A stretch of 64,000 nt of DNA from Acidimicrobiia bacterium (GCA_027494165.1 JAOSJM010000006.1:372001-436000); one strand, 5' to 3'; shown: positions 18,927-28,905, numbered from the stretch's first letter. Numbers and translations are program-made. Notes: generated from the sequence alone by a model not told the origin.

Positions 18927-20564
18927 TTATTCCGGCCCGGACGGCCCCCGACGCTCCCGGAGGCGCTCCCTGACCGTCTCACGACGCCGCTGCACGTCGC
19001 GGTAGGTGAGCCTCTCGACCTGGTCGCCCACGCCGAGCGAGGCCCGGACGGCGTCGATGTCCAGCTCGACCGGCCGGGCGGGGTCGAGACCCAGCTCGCG
19101 GGCGATCCGCTCGCCGTGCTCGCGCACGAAGTACAGATAGACGTGCGCGATCTCCCCGAGGATGTCGAGGTCCGGCGCCAGGGTGGCCGTGGCCCCGTCG
19201 AGGAAGATCATGTTCTTCACGAAGAGCATGAGCTCCTTGGGAGCTCGGGCGCCGTAGCCGAGCAGCTTCCTGGTGAGCTCGCCCAGCTCGGCGGTCAGCT
19301 CGTCGGCCGACATCGTCGTGGGGTCCTTCACCGGGCCCTCGAGGTCGAGGTCGCGCACGACGGCCTCGAGATCGGTCTCCGGCGGGAAGGCCCCGAGGTC
19401 GCGCAGGGCGGCGACCTGCCCCCGCACGTCGCCGGCGGAACCCATGACGAGCAGGCGGAGGAAGGCCACCCGCTCGGGCTCGGCGAGGCGGCCGGTGATG
19501 CCGAAGTCGAGCAACGCGGTTCGCCCGTCGCGCTGGACCAGCAGGTTGCCCCCGTGCAGGTCCCCGTGGAAGACCCCGAAGAGCAGCGCACCCTCCAGGA
19601 AGGCGATGAGCCCGGCCCGCAGCAGCGCACCCGTGTCGATGCCCGCGGCCCGCATCGACTCCACGTCGTCGAAGGCGAACCCGTGCAGCCGCTCCATGAC
19701 CAGGAGCCGCCGGGTCACGAGGGTCGGGTGCGGCCTCGGGACGACGATCGCCCGCTGCCCGGTGGTCGCGAGCACCGCGGCGATGTCGAGCATGTTCTCG
19801 GCCTCGAGGCGGAAGTCGAGCTCCTCCACCACCGTCTCGGCGAACAGCTCCACCAGCGCCGGAGGGTTGGCGAGCGCCGCGATCGGGATCCGGCCCACGA
19901 GCCTGGGAGCGAGCCACGCCATGGCGCCCAGATCGGCGCGCACCAGCTCGGCGACCCGCGGTCGCTGGACCTTCACGACCACGTCCTCGCCGCTGCGGAG
20001 GCGCGCCGCGTGCACCTGGGCGATCGACGCCGCCGCCAGCGGCTGCTCGTCGAAGGAGGCGAACACGGCGCCGAGGCGGGCCCCCAACTCCCGCTCCACG
20101 AGGGTCCGCACGTCGTCGAAGGGCTCGGGCGGGACCTGGTCGCGCAGGAGCTTGAACTCACCCACCAGCTCCTCGGGGAACAGGCCCTCGCCCGACGAGA
20201 GGATCTGCCCCAGCTTCACGTAGCTCGACCCGAGCCGCTCGAAGGCCCGGCGAAGGCGCCGCGAGAGGCCCCGGCGCGAGACCTCCCCTCCCCGGGGCCG
20301 TTCCACGAGGTACCAGCCGGCCAGGGCCACCCCGACCGATGTGAGGGCCCGGGCCAGGCGCCCCACCGGTGGGAGGCGCCCCGCCTCCAGGAGGCCGGGA
20401 ACCCCTGCCCGGGTCCGGGCCCGGTCCCGGTCGAGGCCGCGGCGCCACACGAGCCGGTCGGGCTCCACGATCCACGGCCCCTCGGCGCTGAACGCGCCGA
20501 GGGCGAGGTCGGGCGGGTCGGAGGGCAGGGTCTCGATGCGCTCACGGTAGACGCAGGACGGCAT
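18927..20564 (-). CDS. ABC1/UbiB-family atypical kinase
   Basis: This 545-residue member of the ABC1/UbiB/AarF family has the hallmark KxGQ as SYVKLGQILSS, then AAASIAQVHAA, the ATP-site Lys in VVVKVQRP, HGDLHGGNLLV and LLDFGITG. The C-terminal half contains a helical region and a possible membrane-contact stretch (LMLFVKNMIFLDG). UbiB relatives support isoprenoid-quinone synthesis or lipid handling, and the actinobacterial role is not settled. ATG 20564 has only a weak GAGG before it. It stands divergent from the GH43 gene with 111 bp between them. Confidence 0.9.
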   Translation of the reverse strand: MPSCVYRERIETLPSDPPDLALGAFSAEGPWIVEPDRLVWRRGLDRDRARTRAGVPGLLEAGRLPPVGRLARALTSVGVALAGWYLVERPRGGEVSRRGLSRRLRRAFERLGSSYVKLGQILSSGEGLFPEELVGEFKLLRDQVPPEPFDDVRTLVERELGARLGAVFASFDEQPLAAASIAQVHAARLRSGEDVVVKVQRPRVAELVRADLGAMAWLAPRLVGRIPIAALANPPALVELFAETVVEELDFRLEAENMLDIAAVLATTGQRAIVVPRPHPTLVTRRLLVMERLHGFAFDDVESMRAAGIDTGALLRAGLIAFLEGALLFGVFHGDLHGGNLLVQRDGRTALLDFGITGRLAEPERVAFLRLLVMGSAGDVRGQVAALRDLGAFPPETDLEAVVRDLDLEGPVKDPTTMSADELTAELGELTRKLLGYGARAPKELMLFVKNMIFLDGATATLAPDLDILGEIAHVYLYFVREHGERIARELGLDPARPVELDIDAVRASLGVGDQVERLTYRDVQRRRETVRERLRERRGPSGPE

Positions 20565-20675
20565 CCTCGTTCCGGCGCGACCCCCGCGCGTCTCCAGCGC
20601 GACTTCAGGATCGGTCCGGGGCGACCGACACCTCAGCGGGGCCGTCGGGCCCGGCGTCGACGCGAGAGGAGGTCC

Positions 20676-22458
20676 ATGGCCGAGAGGGCGCCCCGGGCGC
20701 GGTGGCGGTCGGCCGTGCTCGTCGCGGCGCTGGCGGCGGCCCTGGCCGGCCTGGCAGGAGGCCCGGCTCGCACGCCGGCGGGAGCGGCTCCGGGCTCGGC
20801 GCCCGTCCTGCCCGGCCAGGTCTTCACGGGGAACTTCCCCGACCCCCACGTCCTTCGCGTGGGCGACACCTACTACGCGTACGCCACGAACACCGGCGGC
20901 CTCAACGTTCCCGTGCTGGCCTCGACGGACCTCCAGACCTGGGTCGGGGTCGGTGAGGCCCTGCCGGAACTTCCCTCGTGGGTGCACCGGCGGCCCCAGC
21001 GGGACCTGTGGGCCCCGGGCGTGGTCCGGCTGGGCGGCCGGTTCGTCCTGTACTACTCGGCGCCCCACAGCGGGACCGGGACCCAGTGCATCTCGGTCGC
21101 CACGGCGGCCGGACCCACCGGGCCGTTCGTCGACCGCTCGTTCGCACCCCTGGTCTGCCAGGCCGATCGCAACGGCTCGATCGACCCGAGCCCGTTCGTG
21201 GACGCGGACGGGACGCCGTACCTCGTCTGGAAGAGCGAGGGCGTGCCCGGCCGGGAACCCACGAAGATCTGGGCCCAGGAGCTGACGCCGGACGGGACCG
21301 GGCTCCGGGGCGGCCCGGTGGAGATCCTCGAGACCTCGCTGCCCTGGGAGGGTGAGGTCATCGAGAACCCCTCGCTCGTCCGCTTCGAGGGCCGCTACTA
21401 CCTCTTCTACTCCGCCAACCGGTGGGACAGCACCGGCTACGCCACCGGGTACGCGGTGTGCGCCGGCGTCCTCGGGCCGTGCGAGAAGCCCCTGAGCCGC
21501 CCGCTGCTCGCCTCGAACGGCACCGTGCTGGGTCCCGGCGGCCCGGCGGCCTTCGTCGACGGCGGCGGCCGCCTCCGGCTCGCCTTCCACGCCTGGACCG
21601 CCCCCCACACGAGCTACCCGGAGGGCTCCCGCTCGCTGCGCGTCGCCACCGTGATCGTGAGCCCGTCGCGACTCGCGGTCGCCGGCTACCCCGACCCCGG
21701 CGACACCCTCCGGGGCCGCCGGTCACGGCAGCTGGCCCCCAGCGCGTCCGGTGACGGCTACCTGGTCGCCGCGGTGTCGGGCGAGGTGGCGGCCTTCGGC
21801 GACGCCCCGTTCCTCGGATCGCTGGCCGGGCTCCCCCTGCAGCGGCCGGTCGTCGGCATGGCCCCCACCCCCACCGGAGCCGGCTACTGGCTGGTGGCCG
21901 CCGACGGCGGCATCTTCGCCTTCGGCGACGCCGGCTTCTTCGGCTCCACCGGCGCCATCACCCTCAACCAGCCCATCGTCGGCATGGCCCCCACCCCCAC
22001 CGGCAAGGGCTACTGGCTGGTGGCCGCCGACGGCGGCATCTTCTCCTTCGGCGACGCCGGCTTCTTCGGCTCCACCGGCGCCATCACCCTCAACCAGCCC
22101 ATCGTCGGCATGGCCCCCACCCCCCACCGGGAACGGCTACTGGCTCGTGGCCGCCGACGGCGGCATCTTCGCCTTCGGCGACGCCACCTTCTTCGGCTCC
22201 ACCGGCGCCATCACCCTCAACCAGCCCATCGTCGGCACGGCCCCCACCCCCACCGGGAACGGCTACTGGCTCGTCGCCGCCGACGGCGGCATCTTCGCCT
22301 TCGGCGACGCCGGCTTCTTCGGCTCCACCGGCGCCATCGCCCTCAACCAGCCCATCGTCGGCACGGCCCCCACCCCCACCGGGAACGGCTACTGGCTCGT
22401 CGCCGCCGACGGCGGCATCTTCGCCTTCGGCGACGCCACCTTCCACGGCTCGGGATGA
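20676..22458 (+). CDS. Secreted GH43-type glycoside hydrolase with C-terminal 42-residue repeats, frameshifted
   Basis: A signal peptide (Arg-rich start, hydrophobic [13 protein letters not shown]) leads into a five-bladed GH43 catalytic domain. The general-base Asp is in FPDPHVL, the transition-state Asp region in IDPSPFVD, the acid Glu in EVIENPSLV, and DLWAPGVV is also typical. Family members act on arabino- or xylo-oligosaccharides. From about residue 350 come five tandem repeats of 42 residues ([31 protein letters not shown]). The frame breaks at about 22118-22128, where CCCCCC has one extra C relative to the other repeat units. Repair gives about 593 residues. ATG 20676 follows AGGAGG. 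The repeat domain probably forms a propeller-like wall- or sugar-binding module. Confidence 0.85.
21874..22455 (+). repeat. 126-bp coding tandem repeats in the GH43 protein
   Basis: Near-identical 126-bp units repeat from about 21874, each encoding 42 residues from GYWLVA to PTPTG. For example, ggctactgg occurs at 21882 and 22008. Identity is high at DNA level, implying recent duplication or conversion. Related units recur in the DUF4397 protein at 34598-35330. Confidence 0.85.
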
Positions 22459-22521
22459 CAGGAACGGGTCCGGGCGCCCGGCCGGCCGGACCTCGATCTC
22501 CCGACCTCCGGCCCTCGTGGG

Positions 22522-22527
22522 TATGGT
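22522..22527 (+). promoter_or_regulatory. Possible -10 element (TATGGT) for the GH65 gene
   Basis: TATGGT in the 22459-22663 gap is the best -10 candidate for the GH65 gene. It would give a leader of about 130 bases. No convincing -35 was found. Confidence 0.3.
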
Positions 22528-22663
22528 GGCGGACCGGGGCCGACTGGTCGGCCAGGTTCCCTCCGGGCTCCCACCGAGCGCCGGCCCGCGACCAACCCGG
22601 GAGCGCACCTTGGTCGACGGAACGCGAGGGAGAGGGCCCCGGCGCCCGGGGATGCCGGCCGTC

Positions 22664-25075
22664 ATGACGGCCTGGTCCCTGGTCTACGAGGGCTTCGAAC
22701 CGAGCCAGGAGGGGCTGCGCGAGGCCCTCTGCACGGTCGGCAACGGCTACTTCGCCACTCGCGGTGCCGCGCCCGAAGCCTGCGCGGACGGCGTCCACTA
22801 CCCCGGTACCTACATCGCGGGATGCTTCGACCGCCGGACGAGCGAGGTCGCGGACCGGTCGGTGGAGAACGAGAGCCTCGTGAACGCGCCGAACTGGCTC
22901 CCGCTGACCTTCCGGATCGACGAGGGCCCCTGGTTCGCGCTCGCCGACGTGGAGGTCGAGGAGTACCGCCAGGAGCTCGACCTGCGCCGGGGCGTGATGA
23001 TCCGACTGGTCCGCTTCCGCGACGTGGCCGGGCGCCGGACCACCCTGACCCAGCGCCGGTTCGTGCACATGCGCGACCCGCACCTCGCGGGCCTCCAGTC
23101 GACGATCCGGGCCGAGGACTGGTCCGGCCGGCTGGAGGTCCGCTCGGCCCTCGACGGGCGGGTCGCCAACTGCGGCGTGGCCCGCTACCGGTCCCTCGAC
23201 GGGCACCACCTCGTCCCCGCGTCCGCCCGTGAGACCGGCGAGGACACGATCTGCGTCCAGGTCGAGACCAGCCAGTCACGCGTGCGCATCGCCGAGGCCG
23301 CACGCACCCGGATGCTGCGCAACTCGGGGGTCGTCCCGGCCCGGCGCCGGGCCGTGGTCGAGGAGGGGTACGCGGCGCACGACCTCGCGCTCGACCTCGA
23401 CGCGGGCGACGAGATCACCGTCGAGAAGGTGGTCGCCCTCTACACGTCGCGCGACCACGCCATCTCGGAGCCGGGGCTGGCCGCGTGCCACAAGCTCTCC
23501 CGGGTCCCGAGCTTCGACGAGCTCGCCGACCAGCACGCCGTGGCCTGGGCCCGGCTCTGGGACCGCTGCGGGATCGCCATCGCCGACGGCGACGAGCGGT
23601 CGGCGATGGTCCTGAACCTCCACGTGTTCCACCTGCTCCAGACCGTCTCCGAGCACACCCACGACCTCGACGTCGGTGTGCCCGCCCGCGGGCTCCACGG
23701 CGAGGCCTACCGCGGCCACATCTTCTGGGACGAGCTGTTCATCCTCCCCTTCCTCAACCTCCGGATGCCCGAGGTCTCGAAGGGCCTCCTGCGCTACCGG
23801 TACCGCCGCCTCACGGCGGCTCGGTACGCGGCCCGGGACGCGGGCTTCGAGGGCGCGATGTACCCGTGGCAGAGCGGGAGCAGCGGCCGCGAGGAGACCC
23901 AGACCCTGCACCTCAACCCGCGCTCGGGTCGCTGGCTCCCCGACCACTCGCACCTGCAGCGCCACATCAACTCGGCGATCGCCTACAACGTCTGGCACTA
24001 CTACCAGGCCACGGACGACCTCGACTTCCTCGTCTTCCACGGCGCCGAGATGATCCTCGAGATCGCCCGCTTCTGGGCGAGCATCGCCACCTACAACCGG
24101 GCCCTGGACCGCTACGAGATCAAGGGCGTCATGGGCCCCGACGAGTACCACGACGGCTACCGCGACCGGGAGGAGCCCGGGCTCGACAACAACGCCTACA
24201 CGAACGTCATGGCCGTCTGGGTCCTGCTGCGCGCCCTCGACGTGTTCCACCTGCTCCCCGAGGCGAGCCGCCAGAACCTCGTCGACAAGATCGGGCTCGG
24301 GCGCGAGGAGCTCGAGCGCTGGGAGGAGATCTCGCGCAAGATGCTGGTGCCCTTCCACGGCGACCGCATCATCAGCCAGTTCGACGGCTACGGCGACCTC
24401 GAGGAGCTCGACTGGCTCGGGTACCAGGAGCGCTACGGCGACATCCACCGGCTCGACCGCATCCTCGAGGCCGAGGACGACACGCCCAACCGCTACAAGG
24501 TCTCGAAGCAGGCCGACGTGCTCATGCTCTTCTACCTGTTCTCGACCGAGGACCTCCGCGAGCTCTTCCAGCGCCTCGGCTACGAGTGGGACGACGAGCT
24601 GATCCCCCGGAACGTCGAGTACTACCTGCAGCGGACATCGCACGGCTCCACCCTCAGCGCCCTCGTGCACTCCTGGGTCCTGGCTCGCACCGACCGGAAG
24701 CGGTCCTGGGAGTTCTTCAACGGCGCGCTCGAGAGCGACGTCTCCGACGTCCAGGGGGGCACGACACCCGAGGGCATCCACCTCGGCGCCATGGCGGGCA
24801 CGGTCGACGTGGTCCAGCGCTGCTACGTCGGCATCGAGACCCGCGACGGCGTGCTGTGGCTCAACCCCCAGCTCCCCGAGGAGCTCCGCCGGGTGCAGCT
24901 CACCGGCGCGTACCGGCGCCACTTCGGCGTCACCGTGGAGGTCGAGGGTGACCGCCTCCGGGTCGCGACCCGACCGGGGCCCGCGCCGCCCATCAGGATC
25001 GGCTACCGGGGCGAGGTCGTGGAGCTCGGTCCCGGCGAGACGCGCGTCTACGAGTTGTCCGAGGCCCCGACGTGA
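22664..25075 (+). CDS. Glycoside hydrolase family 65 (disaccharide phosphorylase-like)
   Basis: This 803-residue cytoplasmic enzyme is related to maltose, trehalose and kojibiose phosphorylases. The N-terminal beta-sandwich begins SLVYEGFEP and LGNGYFATRG-like GNGYFATRG. The catalytic (alpha/alpha)6 barrel has HIFWDELFILPF, the general-acid Glu in GVMGPDEYHDG, KQADVLML, and the phosphate-contact region SHGSTLS. A small C-terminal beta domain ends the protein. No beta-phosphoglucomutase is adjacent, so the substrate linkage is undetermined. The start is uncertain between ATG 22664 and ATG 22652, since neither has a strong ribosome-binding site. Confidence 0.9.
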   Translation: MTAWSLVYEGFEPSQEGLREALCTVGNGYFATRGAAPEACADGVHYPGTYIAGCFDRRTSEVADRSVENESLVNAPNWLPLTFRIDEGPWFALADVEVEEYRQELDLRRGVMIRLVRFRDVAGRRTTLTQRRFVHMRDPHLAGLQSTIRAEDWSGRLEVRSALDGRVANCGVARYRSLDGHHLVPASARETGEDTICVQVETSQSRVRIAEAARTRMLRNSGVVPARRRAVVEEGYAAHDLALDLDAGDEITVEKVVALYTSRDHAISEPGLAACHKLSRVPSFDELADQHAVAWARLWDRCGIAIADGDERSAMVLNLHVFHLLQTVSEHTHDLDVGVPARGLHGEAYRGHIFWDELFILPFLNLRMPEVSKGLLRYRYRRLTAARYAARDAGFEGAMYPWQSGSSGREETQTLHLNPRSGRWLPDHSHLQRHINSAIAYNVWHYYQATDDLDFLVFHGAEMILEIARFWASIATYNRALDRYEIKGVMGPDEYHDGYRDREEPGLDNNAYTNVMAVWVLLRALDVFHLLPEASRQNLVDKIGLGREELERWEEISRKMLVPFHGDRIISQFDGYGDLEELDWLGYQERYGDIHRLDRILEAEDDTPNRYKVSKQADVLMLFYLFSTEDLRELFQRLGYEWDDELIPRNVEYYLQRTSHGSTLSALVHSWVLARTDRKRSWEFFNGALESDVSDVQGGTTPEGIHLGAMAGTVDVVQRCYVGIETRDGVLWLNPQLPEELRRVQLTGAYRRHFGVTVEVEGDRLRVATRPGPAPPIRIGYRGEVVELGPGETRVYELSEAPT

Positions 25076-25079
25076 GGGG

Positions 25080-26015
25080 TCAGCAGCGGCCGCCCCAGGG
25101 CCGGTTGCCCTGCCACTGGTAGAGCGCCCAGGCCAGGTCGTCCTGGTCGTAGGGCGACGCCTGCGACGGCACGACCCCCACCAGCTCGGGGCGCCCGGCG
25201 TGGACCGCGGTGGCGTTCCACGTCGTCTGCAGGAACTGGTAGGCCCCGTAGTACGGGCCCGCCCGGTTGACCACGGCGTAGTTCCCGCCGCTCTCGTGGG
25301 CCCGGGTGCAGACCAGGAAGGGATCGTCGTGGCGGGGGTGGACGCCCGGGTCCGCCGGGGCCGGGACGTCCGGCGCCGGGTCGGGAGCTGCCGGGGCGGT
25401 CGACGCCGGGCCTCCGGTCGTCGACGGGGCTCCGGTGGTCGGAACCGGCACGGCCGCCACGACCGGGGCGGCGCGAACCCGCTCCTCCTGCGCGGCCCGG
25501 GCCGCCTCGAGGTCACGCCAGCGCCCCTCGGCCTCGGCCACGAGCTCCTCGAGGGCCTCCTCCTCGCTCCGCCGGGCCTCGGCCACCCGGACCTGCTCGT
25601 CACGCGCCGCCACGAGCCGGCCCCGCGTGCCCTCGAGCTCGTCCCGGAGCACGGCGAGCTCCTCGACGGCCCTCAGGTCGTCCGCGTTGGCGCTGTCGAG
25701 CAGCTTCTCGCGGCGCGCGGACTCGAGCGGATCCGAGGCGTCGACCACCACGACGTACCCGCCCCCCTCGCCCTTGTAGGCCTCGACCGCTCGCCGGGCC
25801 GCCCGCTCCCGCAGCTCGGCGGCGTGGGCCTCCAGGTCGGCGAGCAGCGCCTCGGCTCCCGAGATCTCGGCCTCGAGCGACCGGGACCGGGCCAGGGCCT
25901 CGAAGTAGCCCTGGGCCGCCTCGTCGGTCCGCGCCCGGGCCGACGCGACCTGCTCGCGGGCCTCGCTCACGGGATCGCCCGGTGCCGCCGACACCGGCGC
26001 CACACCGAGCACCAC
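25080..26015 (-). CDS. Secreted coiled-coil protein with Rpf/transglycosylase-like domain
   Basis: The start of the mature protein is a long Ala/Glu/Arg coiled coil (about residues 15-180). A Pro/Thr/Ala linker follows, then a lysozyme-like domain of about 80 residues with the catalytic Glu in AHESGGNYAVV, YYGAYQFLQTTWN, and YQWQGNRPWGGRC at the end. This resembles resuscitation-promoting-factor and transglycosylase domains of actinobacteria that cleave peptidoglycan. The signal sequence extends upstream of GTG 26015 (PLAAVFAVVLGVAPVSA). The true start may be a CTG at 26072, six bases after AAGGAG. The gene converges on GH65 with four bases between stops. Confidence 0.82.
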   Translation of the reverse strand: MVLGVAPVSAAPGDPVSEAREQVASARARTDEAAQGYFEALARSRSLEAEISGAEALLADLEAHAAELRERAARRAVEAYKGEGGGYVVVVDASDPLESARREKLLDSANADDLRAVEELAVLRDELEGTRGRLVAARDEQVRVAEARRSEEEALEELVAEAEGRWRDLEAARAAQEERVRAAPVVAAVPVPTTGAPSTTGGPASTAPAAPDPAPDVPAPADPGVHPRHDDPFLVCTRAHESGGNYAVVNRAGPYYGAYQFLQTTWNATAVHAGRPELVGVVPSQASPYDQDDLAWALYQWQGNRPWGGRC

Positions 26016-26141
26016 GGCGAAGACGGCGGCGAGCGGGACACCGGCTCCCCGGACCAGGGGGCGTCGGGACAGGGCTCGCTCCTTCGTCGGGGACGGGACG
26101 GGTGGGTCCGCCGGATCCGGGGCCCCTACCGACCGACGACG

Positions 26142-27050
26142 CTACGCGCTCGACGCCCGACGGCCAAACCGGCTGGGCGGGCCCGGCAGCGAGAGCCAGC
26201 TCCGGACGGGCCGGGAGCTCCACACCAGCACGAGGCCGAGAGCCACGAGGAGCCCGCCGGCGATCATCCAGGGACCCGGCACCTCGCCCAGGAGCGACCA
26301 GGCCCAGAGGAAGCCGGCCGCGGGCACGACGAAGAGGAAGCTGGCCAACCCGGCCGCGGTCCACCGTCGCAGGGCCCATCCGTACAGCACGACGGCGAGC
26401 CCGCCTCCGACCGCGCCGAGGAACAGGAGCCAGCCCCAGTCCCCCGCGCCCAGGGCCCCGAACGCCCGGCGGTCGGCGACGGCGAGGGGGAGGACGGCCA
26501 CGGCCGCGATCGACGAGCCGAACACGCCGAGCCGCACCGGGTCGTAGCGGTGGGCCAGGTCCTTGGCCACGACCGTGTAGACACCCCAGGAGACGGGCGC
26601 GCCCAGGAGCACCAGGATCCCGCTCGCCCTGCTCGCGGTGAACCCGTCTCCCGCGGCGACGACGAGCACCGCCACGCCGGCGAGGGCCACGAGCATCCCC
26701 GACACGCGGCGGGAGTCGAGAGGCTCGGCGAAGAACCACGCGCCGAGGACCGCGGTGACGATCGGGGTCGTGGAGACGATCACGCTCGCCACGCCGGCCG
26801 CCACGTGCTGCGAGCCCCACGCCAGCGACAGGTTGTAGGCGCCGATCCCCGTGACGCCGGCGATCGCGAGGCGGACGCGGTCGCCGGGCTCGGGTGGGCG
26901 CCGCTCCCGGGGCGCCAGGGGCAGGAGCGCCGCGAAGGTCGCCCAGGTCACGATGGTGCGGCCGGCGGCGAGACCGGCCGGGGTGAGGTCCTCGAGGAGG
27001 ACCTTCACCGCGGTGAACGCCAGCCCCCACACCGCCACCACCCCGAACAT
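26142..27050 (-). CDS. EamA/DMT-family transporter
   Basis: This membrane protein of 302 residues has ten predicted helices in two EamA halves. Typical segments are VAVWGLAFTAVKVLL at the N-terminus, VSTTPIVTAVLGAWFFAEPL, and in the second half FVVPAAGFLWAWSLLGEV. Family members export amino acids, purines or other metabolites. It follows ectC by about 130 bp on the same strand, so export of ectoine or a related solute is conceivable but unproven. ATG 27050 is the first start in frame; no clear ribosome-binding site precedes it. Confidence 0.88.
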   Translation of the reverse strand: MFGVVAVWGLAFTAVKVLLEDLTPAGLAAGRTIVTWATFAALLPLAPRERRPPEPGDRVRLAIAGVTGIGAYNLSLAWGSQHVAAGVASVIVSTTPIVTAVLGAWFFAEPLDSRRVSGMLVALAGVAVLVVAAGDGFTASRASGILVLLGAPVSWGVYTVVAKDLAHRYDPVRLGVFGSSIAAVAVLPLAVADRRAFGALGAGDWGWLLFLGAVGGGLAVVLYGWALRRWTAAGLASFLFVVPAAGFLWAWSLLGEVPGPWMIAGGLLVALGLVLVWSSRPVRSWLSLPGPPSRFGRRASSA

Positions 27051-27182
27051 GACCAGGGTGGTGAAGGGCTCGACCCGGGCCGAGACCCCGCGCGGAGCGC
27101 CCCCCTCGCGTCCCCGGAGGCGGATCGTCAGCAGCCCCCGGGGACCCGGGCGCCCGGCGTCCGGTCGCCGCCGCGGGCCCGG

Positions 27183-27623
27183 TCACGAGACGACGCCCGG
27201 CTCGACGCCCTGGTCGGCCCGGTCGGCCCCGTCGGCCCCGTCGGCCACGAGCGGGTACGCGCCGGACTCGTCGTGGACCTCCCGCCCGGTCACGGGCGGG
27301 TCGAACACGCAGACCATGCGGAGGTCCGTGGTGGCCCGGACCCGATGGCGCTCGTGGCCGTCGAGCACGTAGACGGTCCCGGGCCGGAGCTCGTACGTGA
27401 GACCGGACTCCAGGTCGTCGAGCGTGCCCTCCCCCTCGATGCAGTACACGGCCTCGACGTGGTGCCGGTACCACATCTCGGTCTCGGTCCCGGCCCGGAT
27501 GACGGTGTCGTGCAGCGAGAACGAGATGCCGTCGCGCGCCAGGATCAGGCGACGGCTGTACCAGTTCCCGGCGTCGACCTCACGCTCGGTCCCCGCCACG
27601 TCCGCCAGGGTGCGCACGATCAC
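27183..27623 (-). CDS. ectC: L-ectoine synthase
   Basis: EctC closes N-gamma-acetyl-L-2,4-diaminobutyrate to ectoine, the last step of this osmolyte pathway. The cupin protein begins MIVRTLADV. It has WYSRRLILARDG, HHVEAVYCIEGEG with the metal-binding region, TVYVLDGHERHRV and FDPPVTGREVHDE, all characteristic. GTG 27623 has GGGAGG six bases upstream. At 146 residues it is longer than the usual 125-135, because the C-terminus carries a GADGADRAD tail encoded by a 9-bp repeat. It lies 16 bases after ectB. Confidence 0.95.
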   Translation of the reverse strand: MIVRTLADVAGTEREVDAGNWYSRRLILARDGISFSLHDTVIRAGTETEMWYRHHVEAVYCIEGEGTLDDLESGLTYELRPGTVYVLDGHERHRVRATTDLRMVCVFDPPVTGREVHDESGAYPLVADGADGADRADQGVEPGVVS

Positions 27624-27639
27624 GATCGACCTCCCGCGC

Positions 27640-28905
27640 TCAGGCGACGACCGGCTCGCGACCCAGGACGGCCGCCACCGACTCGGAGAGGAGCGCCAGG
27701 CCCTCGGCCAGGTCATCGGGCTCGATGACGATGGGCGGGAGCAGCTTCACGACCTCGCCGTCGGCCCCGGAGGTCTCGATCAGCAGGCCCCGCTCGAACG
27801 CCGCCTCGCTGATCGCCGCGGCCAGCTCCGGGCTCTCGAAGCGCAGCCCCTGGAGCAGGCCCCTCCCCCGGGTCTCGGCCCCGAGGTGGGCGTGCTCGAG
27901 CGCGAGCACGTCGAGCGCGTCGGTCACGACCGCGGCCTTCTCGGCCACCTGGCGGGAGAGGGTCTCGTCCTCCCAGAACCTCAGGGCCTCGGTGGCGGTG
28001 ACGAACGCGGGGTTGTTCCCCCGGAACGTGCCGTTGTGCTCGCCGGGCTCCCACACGTCGAGCTCCGGCTTGAGCAGGGTCAGGGCCATCGGGAGGCCGT
28101 ACCCGCTGAGCGACTTCGAGAGGCACACGATGTCGGGCCGGAGGCCGGCCGGCTCGAAGCTGAAGAACGGGCCGGTACGCCCGCAACCGGCCTGGATGTC
28201 GTCGACGATGAGGAGGATGTCGTTGCGCTCGCACAGGTTCGCGAGACGACCGAGCCACTCGAAGCTGGCGGTGTTGAGACCCCCTTCGGCCTGCACGGTC
28301 TCCACGATCACGGCCGCCGGGAGGTCGAGCCCGCTCCCGGAGTCGTCGAGGAAGCTCTCGAGGTACTCGATGGTGTCGACGTCGTCCCCGAGGTAGCCGT
28401 CGAACGGCATCGAGGTGCCGTGGACGAGCGGGATCCCGGCCCCGCCGCGCTTCATGGAGTTGCCGGTCACCGACAGCGACCCGAGGGTCATGCCGTGGAA
28501 GGCGTTCGTGAAGCTCACGATGCCCTCGCGCCCGGTGACCTTCCGGGCCAGCTTGAGAGCGGCCTCCACCGCGTTGGTGCCGGTGGGACCGGGGAACTGG
28601 ACCTTGTAGTCGAGCCCACGCGGACCCAGGATCGTCTCGCGGAACCGGTCGAGGAAGGCGCGCTTGGCCGTCGTGTACATGTCGAGCGCGTGCACCACGC
28701 CGTCGCGCACGAGGTACTCGAGCAGGGCCCGCTTCAGCGCCGGGTGGTTGTGGCCGTAGTTCAGCGCACCCGCACCGCTGAAGAAGTCGAGGTACCGGCG
28801 TCCGTGCTCGTCGACGATCCGGCAGCCCCGGGCCGTCTCGAAGACGGTCGGCCACGTCCGGCAGTACCCTCGCACCTCGGACTCGATCTGCTCGAAGACC
28901 TCCAC
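27640..28905 (-). CDS. ectB: Diaminobutyrate-2-oxoglutarate transaminase
   Basis: EctB transfers an amino group from glutamate to L-aspartate semialdehyde, giving L-2,4-diaminobutyrate. This class-III PLP aminotransferase has 421 residues, as usual. DFFSGAGALNYGHNHP, the substrate-binding TGTNAVEAALKL, VDDIQAGCGRTG, and the PLP Lys in CLSKSLSGYGLP are all present. GTG 28905 is set by AGGAGGG five bases upstream. ectC follows on the same strand. A gap of 278 bp separates it from ectA. Confidence 0.96.
   Translation of the reverse strand: MEVFEQIESEVRGYCRTWPTVFETARGCRIVDEHGRRYLDFFSGAGALNYGHNHPALKRALLEYLVRDGVVHALDMYTTAKRAFLDRFRETILGPRGLDYKVQFPGPTGTNAVEAALKLARKVTGREGIVSFTNAFHGMTLGSLSVTGNSMKRGGAGIPLVHGTSMPFDGYLGDDVDTIEYLESFLDDSGSGLDLPAAVIVETVQAEGGLNTASFEWLGRLANLCERNDILLIVDDIQAGCGRTGPFFSFEPAGLRPDIVCLSKSLSGYGLPMALTLLKPELDVWEPGEHNGTFRGNNPAFVTATEALRFWEDETLSRQVAEKAAVVTDALDVLALEHAHLGAETRGRGLLQGLRFESPELAAAISEAAFERGLLIETSGADGEVVKLLPPIVIEPDDLAEGLALLSESVAAVLGREPVVA

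Noticed and set aside
21874..22455. CRISPR-like or satellite repeat
   Set aside because: The 126-bp period is a multiple of three and encodes a conserved 42-residue protein repeat.
17958..22667. A 1569-codon plus-strand frame
   Set aside because: It runs antisense to the Fpg/Nei and UbiB-type kinase genes before entering the GH43 gene; composition is Arg/Pro-rich with no domain outside GH43.
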